From the NCBI RefSeq assembly GCF_002007205.1, contig NZ_LAZS01000006.1, positions 310,001 through 374,000 of the forward strand: a stretch of 64,000 nucleotides of DNA. The letters run 5' to 3'. The first letter of the stretch is position 1. The number at the start of each line of letters is the position of its first letter. The notes beneath the pieces are model-generated. The model was not told the DNA's origin, did not search any database, and worked only from the letters and a program-made list of their open reading frames with translations. A program made the translations under genes and the position numbers. The DNA comes from Ensifer adhaerens. GTDB lineage: Bacteria; Pseudomonadota; Alphaproteobacteria; Rhizobiales; Rhizobiaceae. This document shows, piece by piece, positions 47,887 through 54,680 of the stretch.

Positions 47887-48504
47887 TCAGTGCGGCCGGA
47901 CGGTTGCTGCGATCATCGTATCCCAGCCGCCGGCGGCGCAGTCGGCGATCGCGAGCAAGGTCTCCCGTGTGGCGCCGTCGCGCGCGCCTATCGACATGCC
48001 GTGCTGCAGCGAGGCGACATAGGCGGCGATCGCCGCGCAATCGACGCCCGCAGGCATGTCGCCTTCATCGACCGCGCGCTCGAAACGCCGCTCGAGCGCT
48101 GTCTGCTTCTCCAGCCGACGCCGTTTCAGGGCGCCGCAGACCTCCGGATCCCCACCTGCCATTTGCGGTGCCGACAGGACCACCATGCAGCCTCTCGGCT
48201 CGCCACGCCGGGTAAAATTCTCGGCGGTACGCCGCAAAAGGTCGTGCACTGCCGCCTTTGCCGTCGGAACGGTTTCAAGCTCATCCCAGATGCCGGCGCC
48301 ATCGGTGCGGCCATAGAGGTCCACGGCCTCGATGAAGAGCTCGGCCTTGCTGCCGAAAGCCGCGTAGAGGCTCGGCGGGTTCAGCCCCATGGCCCGGGTG
48401 AGATCGGAGAGCGAGGTGTTGTCATAGCCTTTGTCCCAGAAGAGCTGCATGGCGCTCGCAAGCGCTTCGTCCCTGGAGAAGTTGCGTGGCCGCCCGCGGC
48501 TCAT
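47887..48504 (-). CDS. TetR family transcriptional repressor
   Basis: A 205-aa regulator with an N-terminal HTH (about residues 10-55: TSLSDLTRAMGLNPPSLYAAFGSKAELF) and a TetR C-terminal ligand domain containing GEPRGCMVV. It is divergent from an SDR gene across 104 bp that contains two near-identical 16-bp operator-like sequences, one near each gene. It very likely represses both itself and the SDR gene. The ATG at 48504 has AAGGA upstream. Confidence 0.92.
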   Translation of the reverse strand: MSRGRPRNFSRDEALASAMQLFWDKGYDNTSLSDLTRAMGLNPPSLYAAFGSKAELFIEAVDLYGRTDGAGIWDELETVPTAKAAVHDLLRRTAENFTRRGEPRGCMVVLSAPQMAGGDPEVCGALKRRRLEKQTALERRFERAVDEGDMPAGVDCAAIAAYVASLQHGMSIGARDGATRETLLAIADCAAGGWDTMIAATVRPH

Positions 48505-48520
48505 CGTGGCTGATCCTTTT

Positions 48521-48536
48521 TGTATCAATCAATACA
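48521..48536. promoter_or_regulatory. Operator-like repeat, copy 1 (TetR side)
   Basis: TGTATCAATCAATACA has inverted arms TGTAT / ATACA around a six-base centre. It differs from copy 2 at one base and lies 17 bp before the TetR start codon. Confidence 0.6.
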
Positions 48537-48544
48537 TAAATCGC

Positions 48545-48550
48545 TTGACA
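48545..48550 (+). promoter_or_regulatory. Possible -35 element (TTGACA) for the SDR gene
   Basis: A perfect TTGACA lies between the two operator-like repeats, 64 bp upstream of the SDR start. No clear -10 was found at 16-18 bp; CATATA further on is too distant. Confidence 0.35.
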
Positions 48551-48577
48551 GCAGGTGGCAAGTTGTTTCTCCATATA

Positions 48578-48593
48578 TGTATCAATCACTACA
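48578..48593. promoter_or_regulatory. Operator-like repeat, copy 2 (SDR side)
   Basis: TGTATCAATCACTACA is the same 16-mer as copy 1 except for one base. It lies 57 bp from copy 1 and 16 bp upstream of the chosen SDR start, where bound repressor would block initiation. Confidence 0.6.
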
Positions 48594-48608
48594 AATATGG
48601 AGAAACCA

Positions 48609-49349
48609 GTGACGAATTTGAAGGACAAGGTGGCCCTGGTGACAGGCGGCAGCCGCGGCATCGGCGCGGCAATCGCAAAGCGGCTGGCGGCCGACGGCGC
48701 GACGGTTGCGGTGACCTACAGCCAGTCGAAAGAAAAGGCCGAGGCACTGGTGGCAGAGATCAAGAGGGATGGCGGCAGCGCGCTGGCGATAAAGGCGGAC
48801 AACCGCGATCCGGGGGCGGTCGAGGCTGCCGTCAAGACGGTCGCGGATAAACACGGCCGCATCGACATTCTCGTCAACAATGCCGGCGTCTTCGACGCCG
48901 GAACGGTGAACGAAGTGACCTCCGACGATTTCGACCGAACGATCGACGTCAATGTAAAGGCAGTGTTCCTGGCGACCCGGGCGGCAGCCGCGCATATGCC
49001 CGAGGGCGGACGCGTCATCTCGATCGGCAGCAATCTCGCCGCCCGCGTGCCCTGGCCGGGCATGAGCCTCTATGTGCTGAGCAAGAGCGCGCTGATCGGT
49101 TTCACCAAGGCGGTGGCGCGCGATCTCGGGCCGAAGGGCATTACCGTCAACATCGTCCATCCGGGCTCCACGGACACGGACATGAACCCCGCCAACGGCG
49201 AACTCGCGGATCCCCAGCGCGGCCTGATGGCGATCCCCCGTTTCAACGAGGCGGGCGATGTGGCGGGCGTCGTCGCGTGGCTTGCGGGGCCTGACGGGCG
49301 CAGCGTGACGGGCGCCGAGTTCACCATCGACGGCGGCACCAACGCCTGA
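48609..49349 (+). CDS. Short-chain dehydrogenase/reductase
   Basis: A 246-aa NAD(P)-dependent oxidoreductase with the classical SDR set: TGGSRGIG cofactor motif near residue 12, NNAG, the catalytic Ser in ISIGSN, and the Y-x-x-x-K of LYVLSKSA. The C-terminus ends GAEFTIDGGTNA, usual for 3-oxoacyl-ACP-reductase-like members. The GTG at 48609 has GGAG six bases upstream; an ATG at 48597 contains that site and is less likely. The divergent TetR gene probably controls it. The substrate is unknown. Confidence 0.93.
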   Translation: MTNLKDKVALVTGGSRGIGAAIAKRLAADGATVAVTYSQSKEKAEALVAEIKRDGGSALAIKADNRDPGAVEAAVKTVADKHGRIDILVNNAGVFDAGTVNEVTSDDFDRTIDVNVKAVFLATRAAAAHMPEGGRVISIGSNLAARVPWPGMSLYVLSKSALIGFTKAVARDLGPKGITVNIVHPGSTDTDMNPANGELADPQRGLMAIPRFNEAGDVAGVVAWLAGPDGRSVTGAEFTIDGGTNA

Positions 49350-49360
49350 TCAAGCAAAAA

Positions 49361-49402
49361 AACAGGGCCGGAAACACAGCTTTCGGCCTTGTTCTTTCGT
49401 GA
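49361..49402. terminator. Terminator between the convergent SDR and DadA-like genes
   Basis: An imperfect inverted repeat (AACAGGGCCGGAAA / TTTCGGCCTTGTT) is flanked by an A-run on the left and CTTTC on the right, so it may serve both strands. Confidence 0.6.
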
Positions 49403-49422
49403 TGCGACGGCTGCGGACCTCG

Positions 49423-50676
49423 TCAGGCCAGGAAGCGCTCCGGCCGGTAGGGCGCGATATCGATGACCGTCTTTTCTCCGGTCATTGCTTCCGCCAAAGC
49501 CCGGCCGGTCACCGGCCCGAGCGTCATGCCGTGATGCGCGTGGCCGAAGGCAAACCACAGGCCCTCGTGGCGCGGCGCCTTGCCGATAAGCGGCATCATG
49601 TCCGGCGTGCAGGGGCGCGCGCCCATCCACGGCTCTTCGTCGCGGCGTTCGGCAAGCGGGAAGAATTCGCGCGCCACCCGCTCGGCCCGCGTCAGCTGCA
49701 CCGGCGTTTTCGGCGCGTCGCGCCACGCAAATTCCGCACCGGTCGTCAAACGGATGCCACGCAGCATCGGCGCCAGGAAATAGCCCTTCTCGGCATCAAG
49801 TACCCAGTTGTTGAGCTGCGCGCCCTCCTCAGTGCCGTAGTGCATGTGGTAGCCGCGCTTGACCGCAAGCGGGAAATGATAGCCGAGCTTGCGGGTGACC
49901 GTGTCGGCCCAGGGGCCGAGCGCCACAACCACTTCGCGGGTCTCCAGCGGGCCCTCCGGGGTGGCGACGCGCCAACCGGGGCCTTCAAGAATATGTTCCG
50001 TCGTCGCCGCATCGCCGGAAACGAGCCGGCCGCCCAGCGACTGGAAGTAGGCGAGATAGGCCTTGTTGAGGCTGTGCGGATCGCGGATCGACCAGGGATC
50101 GCTCCAGCGCAGACCGCCGACGAGATCGGCCTTGATCGAGGGTTCCAGCGTCTTCAGTTCGCTCGTCGAAAGCTTCTGGTGGTTGACGCCGAAGCCGGCG
50201 GAAAGCTTTTCCGCCTCCTTGTAGGCAGCGTCGCGTTCCTTCTCCGTGCGGAACACCTTCATCCAGCCGTCCTTGCGGATGAGATCGCCGGCGCCGGAGG
50301 CCTCGATCAGATCCTGGTGCTCGGTGATCGAGTGCTCGATCAGCGGCGCATAGAGCTGGGCGATGCGTCGGTGCTGGGTAAAACCGGAGTGCCACCAGTA
50401 GCGCGCGAGGAACGGCACCAGGCCCGGAAGGGCGCGGAAATGGTAATGGGCGTCGATGGTGTTGTTGAGCGCATAGCGAAAGAGCGCGCCGAAATCATGC
50501 GGGAAGCCATAGGGAAAGACGCCTTCGCGCTGGATCAGGCCGGCGTTACCGTAGGAGGTTTCCTCGCCGGGACCGCGGCGGTCGAGTAGCACCACCGACT
50601 TGCCGCGGCGGGCGAGATGGATGGCGGTGGAAATGCCTACGATGCCGGCGCCCAGAACCACTACGTCAGTCTTCAT
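49423..50676 (-). CDS. D-amino-acid dehydrogenase-like FAD oxidoreductase
   Basis: A 417-aa flavoprotein of the DAO/DadA family that would oxidise D-amino acids (or a related amine) to 2-keto acids, passing electrons to the respiratory chain. The FAD motif is VVVLGAGIVGISTAIHLARRG near the N-terminus, and the DadA-like SYGNAGLIQREG follows. The C-terminal flavin contact is PDMMPLIGKAPRHEGLWFAFGHAHHGMTLGP. ATG at 50676 is preferred to one five codons earlier on family grounds. No racemase is adjacent. Confidence 0.9.
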   Translation of the reverse strand: MKTDVVVLGAGIVGISTAIHLARRGKSVVLLDRRGPGEETSYGNAGLIQREGVFPYGFPHDFGALFRYALNNTIDAHYHFRALPGLVPFLARYWWHSGFTQHRRIAQLYAPLIEHSITEHQDLIEASGAGDLIRKDGWMKVFRTEKERDAAYKEAEKLSAGFGVNHQKLSTSELKTLEPSIKADLVGGLRWSDPWSIRDPHSLNKAYLAYFQSLGGRLVSGDAATTEHILEGPGWRVATPEGPLETREVVVALGPWADTVTRKLGYHFPLAVKRGYHMHYGTEEGAQLNNWVLDAEKGYFLAPMLRGIRLTTGAEFAWRDAPKTPVQLTRAERVAREFFPLAERRDEEPWMGARPCTPDMMPLIGKAPRHEGLWFAFGHAHHGMTLGPVTGRALAEAMTGEKTVIDIAPYRPERFLA

Positions 50677-50702
50677 CTCAGGCTGCCCCATTGCTCGATC
50701 AA

Positions 50703-50732
50703 GACAAACCGCGGCTTTGCGTGAAGCCGCGG
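50703..50732 (-). terminator. Terminator downstream of the YqhA-like gene
   Basis: A 9-bp stem (CCGCGGCTT / AAGCCGCGG) read on the minus strand is followed by TTTGTCTT. Confidence 0.7.
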
Positions 50733-50740
50733 CACCAATA

Positions 50741-51244
50741 TCACTTCTTCTTCAGCGCATTCATGATCTGCTCGAGATAGCCGAGCAGTAAGGCCGAGAC
50801 GACAAAGGCAAGATGTATGATCGTCGCCCACATCAACTGCTCGCTCGAATATTGCTGCGCGTTTAAGAAGATCTGCAGCAGGTGGATCGAGGAAATGGCC
50901 ACGATCGACGACGCAACCTTGATCTTCAGGCTACCGGAATCGAGCTTGCCGAGGAAGGAGACCTCCGCATCGCCCTCGTCGAAGCGGCTGACGAAGTTCT
51001 CGTAACCGGAAATCATCACCATCACGATCAGGCTGGCCACGAGCGCTGCATCGATCAGGCCGAGCATTGCCAGAATCATCTGGGCATCGTCATAGACGAA
51101 CACCATGCTGGCGATCTTCAGCAGCTTGAAGGCGAACGAGATGCCGTAGAGGGCAAGTGCCGCGACCAGGCCTAGGTAGAAGATGACGAGAAGCCAGCGG
51201 CTGGACAGGATGATCCGCTCGACGAGCAGTTCCAGCGATTTCAT
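50741..51244 (-). CDS. UPF0114 (YqhA) family inner-membrane protein
   Basis: A 167-aa protein with about three to four transmembrane segments (roughly 14-38, 52-78, 104-126 and 138-158). Family-typical segments are SSRWLLVIFYLGL, MVMISGYENFVSR and KLDSGSLKIKVASSIVAISSIHLLQ. Function is not established. It is monocistronic, with its own terminator. Confidence 0.9.
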   Translation of the reverse strand: MKSLELLVERIILSSRWLLVIFYLGLVAALALYGISFAFKLLKIASMVFVYDDAQMILAMLGLIDAALVASLIVMVMISGYENFVSRFDEGDAEVSFLGKLDSGSLKIKVASSIVAISSIHLLQIFLNAQQYSSEQLMWATIIHLAFVVSALLLGYLEQIMNALKKK

Positions 51245-51400
51245 GATGTTCGATACCCCGGGGCGAAAACGACAATTGCGGCATCAATAGCCAAGCGGGC
51301 CAGCAAGGGCAAGCAAGACGATCCTGCCACCAAACACACCGAGGGCGGCTGTGACGCCGCCCGTTTCCTGTTTATGCCTATCAACTCAAATAGGGTCCGG

Positions 51401-51565
51401 TCAGCCGCGGCGCACCAGGCCAGCGACGAGCGAAATCACCAGGAAGACCAGGAACAGGAAGAAGAGGATCTGCGCGATGCCCGCGGACGTCCCGGCAATA
51501 CCCCCAAACCCAAGTACACCCGCTATGATTGCCACAACGAGGAAGACAAGCGCGTAGTATAGCAT
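51401..51565 (-). CDS. DUF1328 small membrane protein, copy 1
   Basis: A 54-aa membrane peptide of the DUF1328/YtjA family ([20 protein letters not shown] start, then a Gly-Ala turn [12 protein letters not shown] and a second hydrophobic helix ending GLVRRG). It spans the membrane twice. GGAGAATTGCT precedes the ATG. An exact EcfG-type promoter (51599-51623) lies 34 bp upstream, so it is probably a general stress gene. A related copy is at 55949-56119, also behind an EcfG-type box. Confidence 0.88.
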   Translation of the reverse strand: MLYYALVFLVVAIIAGVLGFGGIAGTSAGIAQILFFLFLVFLVISLVAGLVRRG

Positions 51566-51598
51566 AGCAATTCTCCTTGCTTAAATCACTGCAATGCA

Positions 51599-51623
51599 AA
51601 CGCCAGAACTTTCACTTTGTTCC
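51599..51623 (-). promoter_or_regulatory. EcfG/RpoE2-type promoter of DUF1328 copy 1
   Basis: On the minus strand: GGAAC, 16 bp, CGTT. The -10 element ends 34 bp before the DUF1328 ATG. Confidence 0.75.
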
Positions 51624-51739
51624 AGTTATCGATCAAAAACCGCAGCGTAGAAATCCAGAGCTCCGCTCGACATTAGTATTTTGTTTACGATGAAAGACGA
51701 AAGAGTCCCAAATCGGCACGGTTTGCACCGGAAATGCCC

Positions 51740-51764
51740 GGAACCTTCGCAATACTCTGACGTT
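51740..51764 (+). promoter_or_regulatory. EcfG/RpoE2-type promoter of the 64-aa basic protein gene
   Basis: GGAAC (51740-51744), 16 bp, CGTT (51761-51764). The ATG at 51793 follows 28 bp later, ideal for a short leader. Confidence 0.75.
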
Positions 51765-51792
51765 CTCCATCCATGCAACACGCAGGGTCGAA

Positions 51793-51987
51793 ATGAAGAT
51801 GCCGACAGCACATATCTGGAAAACGGCGGTTGAGGCCGGACGGGAGCGGACGCATCTCTCCGATAGAAATCTTCATATCGGGAAGACGATGCGCGACCTA
51901 TACACCGACGGCGAAGAACAAAGCGCCAAGCTCCAGTCTCTGCTTGAAGAGCTTCGCAAGCGCGAGGCGATGGCAAAGAAGAAGTAA
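51793..51987 (+). CDS. Small basic hypothetical protein, likely stress-induced
   Basis: A 64-aa soluble protein (MKMPTAHIWKTAVEAGRERT start) with a Lys/Arg/Glu-rich C-terminal helix (LQSLLEELRKREAMAKKK). No family was recognised. It is supported as a real gene by AGGG before the ATG, an exact EcfG-type promoter just upstream, and a strong terminator just downstream, which together make a compact single-gene unit. Confidence 0.75.
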   Translation: MKMPTAHIWKTAVEAGRERTHLSDRNLHIGKTMRDLYTDGEEQSAKLQSLLEELRKREAMAKKK

Positions 51988-52007
51988 GCGCAATGTGCAT
52001 TGCAGAC

Positions 52008-52046
52008 AAAAGCCGCGGGCACATGCCACGCGGCTTTTGTTTTTTG
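52008..52046 (+). terminator. Terminator of the 64-aa protein gene
   Basis: A perfect 10-bp stem (AAAAGCCGCG / CGCGGCTTTT) is followed by GTTTTTTGG. It starts 20 bases after the stop codon. Confidence 0.9.
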
Positions 52047-52058
52047 GTATCGCCATTG

Positions 52059-52082
52059 ACGGAAGGAAGACCTTCCTTCCGT
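52059..52082. repeat. Inverted repeat at the end of the csbD-like gene
   Basis: ACGGAAGGAAG and its complement are separated by two to three bases. There is no T-run on either side, so it is more likely an mRNA 3'-end stabiliser than a terminator. Confidence 0.5.
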
Positions 52083-52089
52083 GAGCCGT

Positions 52090-52287
52090 CTAGCGGCGGG
52101 ACATCCAGTCTTCGATCTGCCGCTCCGCTTCATCCTGCGCAACGCCATATCGCGCCTGGATCCGGCCGGCGAGTTCTTCCCTGCGGCCATCGATGACGTC
52201 GAGGTCGTCATTGGTCAGCTTGCCCCATTGCGCCTGGACCTTACCCTTCAGCTCGTGCCATTTGCCTTCAACAATGTCCCAGTTCAT
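52090..52287 (-). CDS. CsbD family stress protein
   Basis: A 65-aa hydrophilic protein matching CsbD/YjbJ along its whole length ([20 protein letters not shown] start, [21 protein letters not shown], then ERQIEDW near the end). CsbD-type proteins are general-stress-induced in many bacteria, but their molecular role is unknown. It is 45 bp downstream of the gene at 52333 on the same strand and probably shares that gene's EcfG-type promoter. Confidence 0.92.
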   Translation of the reverse strand: MNWDIVEGKWHELKGKVQAQWGKLTNDDLDVIDGRREELAGRIQARYGVAQDEAERQIEDWMSRR

Positions 52288-52332
52288 TTGATACCCTTTC
52301 CGTAGATGCGGTCGCCTTGGGCAACCGTGAAA

Positions 52333-52656
52333 TCAGTTGCGAGCCTTGGCGCCGCTGTCATGACGCGCAGCAACGGCGTAGCTGCCATCATCGACCTTGA
52401 CCTCGACATGCAGCCGGCCGGGTGCCGTCACCTGCCACTCGATGATCGCGTCTTCCACGAACAGGGCCGGATCGACTTCCGCACAGGCACCATAGGCATG
52501 CTTGAAGGTCTCAGCCGTCGCCTCGATCGCGGGCGAGAGCAGTTCGCGACATTCGTCTGCGGTCTCGAAAGCCACAGTCGGCGCCGGGACTTCGCGGCAG
52601 GCCTCTGTCGTCTGCATGCAGCCGACCAGGACCATGATGGCGGCAATGTGTTCCAT
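52333..52656 (-). CDS. Hypothetical secreted or lipid-anchored protein
   Basis: A 107-aa protein. A short hydrophobic N-terminus (MEHIAAIMVLVGCMQT) resembles a signal with a weak lipobox (LVGC). Four more Cys follow (in TEACREV, DECRELL, GACAEV), and the C-terminal part is beta-like (IIEWQVTAPGRLHVEVKVDDG). GGGAG lies eight bases before the ATG at 52656. An exact EcfG-type promoter is at 52692-52717. Its probable operon partner is the CsbD-family gene. No family was recognised. Confidence 0.65.
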   Translation of the reverse strand: MEHIAAIMVLVGCMQTTEACREVPAPTVAFETADECRELLSPAIEATAETFKHAYGACAEVDPALFVEDAIIEWQVTAPGRLHVEVKVDDGSYAVAARHDSGAKARN

Positions 52657-52691
52657 TCGCATGCTCCCTCTTCAGTCAAACTCCAACTGCA

Positions 52692-52717
52692 AACGGCAAT
52701 GCATGACCTGAGGTTCC
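52692..52717 (-). promoter_or_regulatory. EcfG/RpoE2-type promoter of the hypothetical-csbD operon
   Basis: On the minus strand: GGAAC, 17 bp, CGTT, ending 36 bp before the ATG at 52656. Confidence 0.75.
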
Positions 52718-52741
52718 GCGAGCGGACGCGAAATATTTCCT

Positions 52742-52767
52742 GGAACCTTGGTGCCGGCTTGCGCGTT
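52742..52767 (+). promoter_or_regulatory. EcfG/RpoE2-type promoter match, rightward 1
   Basis: GGAAC (52742-52746), 17 bp, CGTT (52764-52767). It lies only 25 bp from the leftward box. Confidence 0.55.
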
Positions 52768-52799
52768 TGCGCCGCCCACCTGCAGATGTAGATCGGTCG

Positions 52800-52824
52800 G
52801 GAACCTGCGTTCGTCGGAAGCGTT
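52800..52824 (+). promoter_or_regulatory. EcfG/RpoE2-type promoter match, rightward 2
   Basis: GGAAC (52800-52804), 16 bp, CGTT (52821-52824). Confidence 0.55.
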
Positions 52825-52883
52825 TGGCGGGCATCCACAACGCACAACCGCAGCCGCCATGAGACGCCAACCTCTCAGGCGAT

Positions 52884-52908
52884 GGAACAAAAACGCCCCG
52901 TTGTCGTT
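52884..52908 (+). promoter_or_regulatory. EcfG/RpoE2-type promoter match, rightward 3
   Basis: GGAAC (52884-52888), 16 bp, CGTT (52905-52908). It overlaps a GTTGTCGTT hairpin arm. Confidence 0.55.
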
Positions 52909-52994
52909 TTCGCAACGATAACAAGCGCTGCGACCGCGGCCGAGCGACGGAGGAGATACTCGCCAGGCAAGGACACACCACAGGGGCTCGCTCG

Positions 52995-53159
52995 ATGCGA
53001 GCGCTGAAGCTGGTTAAGGTAACATCGAAGATCGATCAGGATCGCATGGCATCGGGCAAGGGCTATGCCTCATTGTCGTCATTCTGTTCGTCACCAGTCG
53101 CGGGCAAATCGATTTCACCGAAAATTGATTCTCAGTTCAACAAAGCAACCTTCGGATAG
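52995..53159 (+). CDS. Possible 54-aa small ORF
   Basis: ATG at 52995 (GGGG eight bases upstream) to TAG at 53157-53159 encodes a Ser/Lys-rich 54-aa peptide without a recognised domain. It is the only ORF of this size between the rightward EcfG-type boxes and the lipoprotein gene, and ends nine bases before that gene. It may be coding, or the region may be an untranslated leader. Confidence 0.25.
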   Translation: MRALKLVKVTSKIDQDRMASGKGYASLSSFCSSPVAGKSISPKIDSQFNKATFG

Positions 53160-53168
53160 GAACGCGTC

Positions 53169-53417
53169 ATGAAGAAGATACTTATCGTAGCAAGCCTGAT
53201 CCTCCCCCTCGCGGCATGCACGCAGACAGAAAAGGGCGCCGCGATCGGCGCAACCGGCGGTGCCATCGTCGGCGGTGCGGCGACGGGCAACGTCAGGGGT
53301 GCGGCCGTGGGCGCGGCCATCGGCGGCGTCGCCGGTGCGCTCATCGGCAACGCCAACGAACCGGGCCGCTGCATCTATCGCGACCGTTACGGCCGCCGCT
53401 ACGAAGCCGCCTGCTGA
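53169..53417 (+). CDS. Glycine-zipper lipoprotein
   Basis: An 82-aa outer-membrane-type lipoprotein. The signal peptide ends in the lipobox LAAC, with Cys17 the lipidated residue. The mature part is a Gly/Ala-rich zipper (GAAIGATGGAIVGGAATG, then AAIGGVAGALIG), as in the Rick_17kDa/SlyB-like family, and ends with RCIYRDRYGRRYEAAC. Such proteins are often envelope-stress-induced. GGATAGGAACGCGTC lies before the ATG. The three rightward EcfG-type boxes 260-430 bp upstream may drive it. Confidence 0.88.
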   Translation: MKKILIVASLILPLAACTQTEKGAAIGATGGAIVGGAATGNVRGAAVGAAIGGVAGALIGNANEPGRCIYRDRYGRRYEAAC

Positions 53418-53432
53418 TCGGCCAATCTATGA

Positions 53433-53456
53433 GGAAACGGGCAACCGCCCGTTTCC
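53433..53456. terminator. Hairpin between the lipoprotein gene and nepR
   Basis: A perfect 10-bp stem GGAAACGGGC / GCCCGTTTCC with a 4-base loop is followed by TTCCTTCC on the + strand. It lies in the 48-bp gap between two convergent genes. Confidence 0.65.
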
Positions 53457-53465
53457 TTCCTTCCC

Positions 53466-53684
53466 TCAGAGCGGACCTCGCCCCTTCGACGAGCCTTCGG
53501 CCGCAGCTTCCGCTTGATCCAGTTTTTCAAGAAGATTGAGAAAGAGTTCCGGGACGGGCTCCTGCTCCAGCGACCGATAGAGCGCCTTCAAGCTGGCGCC
53601 GATCGAGCCGCCGAAATCGAGCGCTTCGGCAGTGCCTCCGCGCTGTTGGCCTACGCCGCCGTGCTTTCCGGTTTCTTCATCCAT
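53466..53684 (-). CDS. nepR: NepR-type anti-sigma factor
   Basis: A 72-aa protein whose C-terminal half carries the NepR domain (IGASLKALYRSLEQEPVPEL, then FLNLLEKLD). NepR holds the EcfG sigma factor inactive until phosphorylated PhyR takes its place. It is divergent from phyR, as is usual. No EcfG sigma gene lies next to it, so it may be the second pair of the kind called RsiA2/RsiB2 in S. meliloti. The ATG at 53684 has GGGA six bases upstream. Only a degenerate EcfG-like box (GGAAT-N18-CGTT, 53786-53812 minus strand) is seen ahead of it. Confidence 0.88.
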   Translation of the reverse strand: MDEETGKHGGVGQQRGGTAEALDFGGSIGASLKALYRSLEQEPVPELFLNLLEKLDQAEAAAEGSSKGRGPL

Positions 53685-53872
53685 GCTGCGTCCCACCACC
53701 GCTTAGTCCTTCACGGCTTTTGCTGCCCTTGCGAAATCGCCGGCACACCGTTTCGAACACGTCCCCCATTTGCTCTAAGCCGAAAAACGTGTTCAAAACA
53801 TCCATCTATTCCGCCCCATACCCCCTATCCTCAGAAATCAAACGAATCGCATTGCACGTAAGGAAGTCGTTG

Positions 53873-54670
53873 ATGTCACTTTCGACCCGGATTGCGCCAC
53901 ACCTGCCCTTTCTGCGCCGCTACGCGCGGGCCGTTACCGGCTCGCAGGCCGCAGGCGACGGTTATGTGGCCGCTGTTCTCGAGGCCCTGATCGAGGATAT
54001 CAGCCTCTTTCCAGAGGCCTCGAACGACCGGATCAGCCTCTACAAGCTGTTCTGCTCGCAGTTCGAGAAGGTCTCGATCGATCGCGGCGAAAACGCCTCG
54101 CCGTTCGCATGGGAGCAGCAGGCGGCCGCCAATCTCTCGCTGATCGCGCCGGCCCCGCGCCAGGCCTTTCTGCTCGTCTCGGTCGAAGGCTTCTCGATCG
54201 CCGATGCGGCCGAGGTCATGGGCCAGAGCCAGGCCGAATTTTCGAAGCTGCTGACGCTCGCGTCGGAGGACATTTCGCGCCAGGTCGCAACCGACGTCCT
54301 GATCATCGAGGACGAGCCGCTGATCGCGCTCGATATCGAGGACATGGTGACAAGTCTCGGCCACCGCGTCACGGGGATTGCGCGTACCCATGGCGAGGCG
54401 CTAGATCTCTACCGCAAGACCTCTCCGAAGATGGTTCTGGCCGACATCCAGCTTGCCGACGGCAGTTCGGGGATCGATGCCGTCAACGAGATCCTCACGC
54501 AGGCTGCCGTGCCGGTGATCTTCATCACCGCCTTCCCCGAGCGGCTCCTGACCGGCAAACGGCCGGAACCGGCCTTCCTCGTGACCAAGCCTTTCAATCC
54601 GGACATGGTGAAAGCGCTGATCAGCCAGGCGCTGTTCTTCGACGAGCACGCGCGCTCGGCCCGCCGCTAG
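53873..54670 (+). CDS. phyR: General stress response regulator PhyR
   Basis: A 265-aa response regulator with an inverted layout. Residues 1-130 form a sigma-factor-like domain (sigma2- and sigma4-like helices; SVEGFSIADAAEVMGQSQAEF is the sigma4 HTH mimic). Residues 140-260 form a receiver with the acidic pocket IIEDEP, the phosphorylated Asp in VLADIQLADG and the Lys in VTKPFNPD. Phosphorylated PhyR binds NepR by sigma mimicry and frees EcfG. The ATG at 53873 has AAGGAAG upstream; 51 earlier in-frame codons are not family-like. Confidence 0.95.
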   Translation: MSLSTRIAPHLPFLRRYARAVTGSQAAGDGYVAAVLEALIEDISLFPEASNDRISLYKLFCSQFEKVSIDRGENASPFAWEQQAAANLSLIAPAPRQAFLLVSVEGFSIADAAEVMGQSQAEFSKLLTLASEDISRQVATDVLIIEDEPLIALDIEDMVTSLGHRVTGIARTHGEALDLYRKTSPKMVLADIQLADGSSGIDAVNEILTQAAVPVIFITAFPERLLTGKRPEPAFLVTKPFNPDMVKALISQALFFDEHARSARR

Positions 54671-54680
54671 GCAGGCACAG

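Larger units (their letters stand above)
52663..53168. other. Intergenic region carrying four EcfG-type promoter matches
   Basis: One exact box faces left (52692-52717) and three face right (52742-52767, 52800-52824, 52884-52908). A hairpin of nine pairs including one G-T follows the last box (GTTGTCGTT / AACGATAAC). A possible 54-codon ORF begins at 52995. No well-supported gene occupies the region before 53169, so the product of three rightward promoters is unclear. Confidence 0.6.

Noticed and set aside
53786-53812. EcfG-type promoter ahead of nepR
   Set aside because: It reads GGAAT with an 18-bp spacer, so it departs from the consensus in both sequence and spacing. It is kept only as a weak possibility in the nepR entry.
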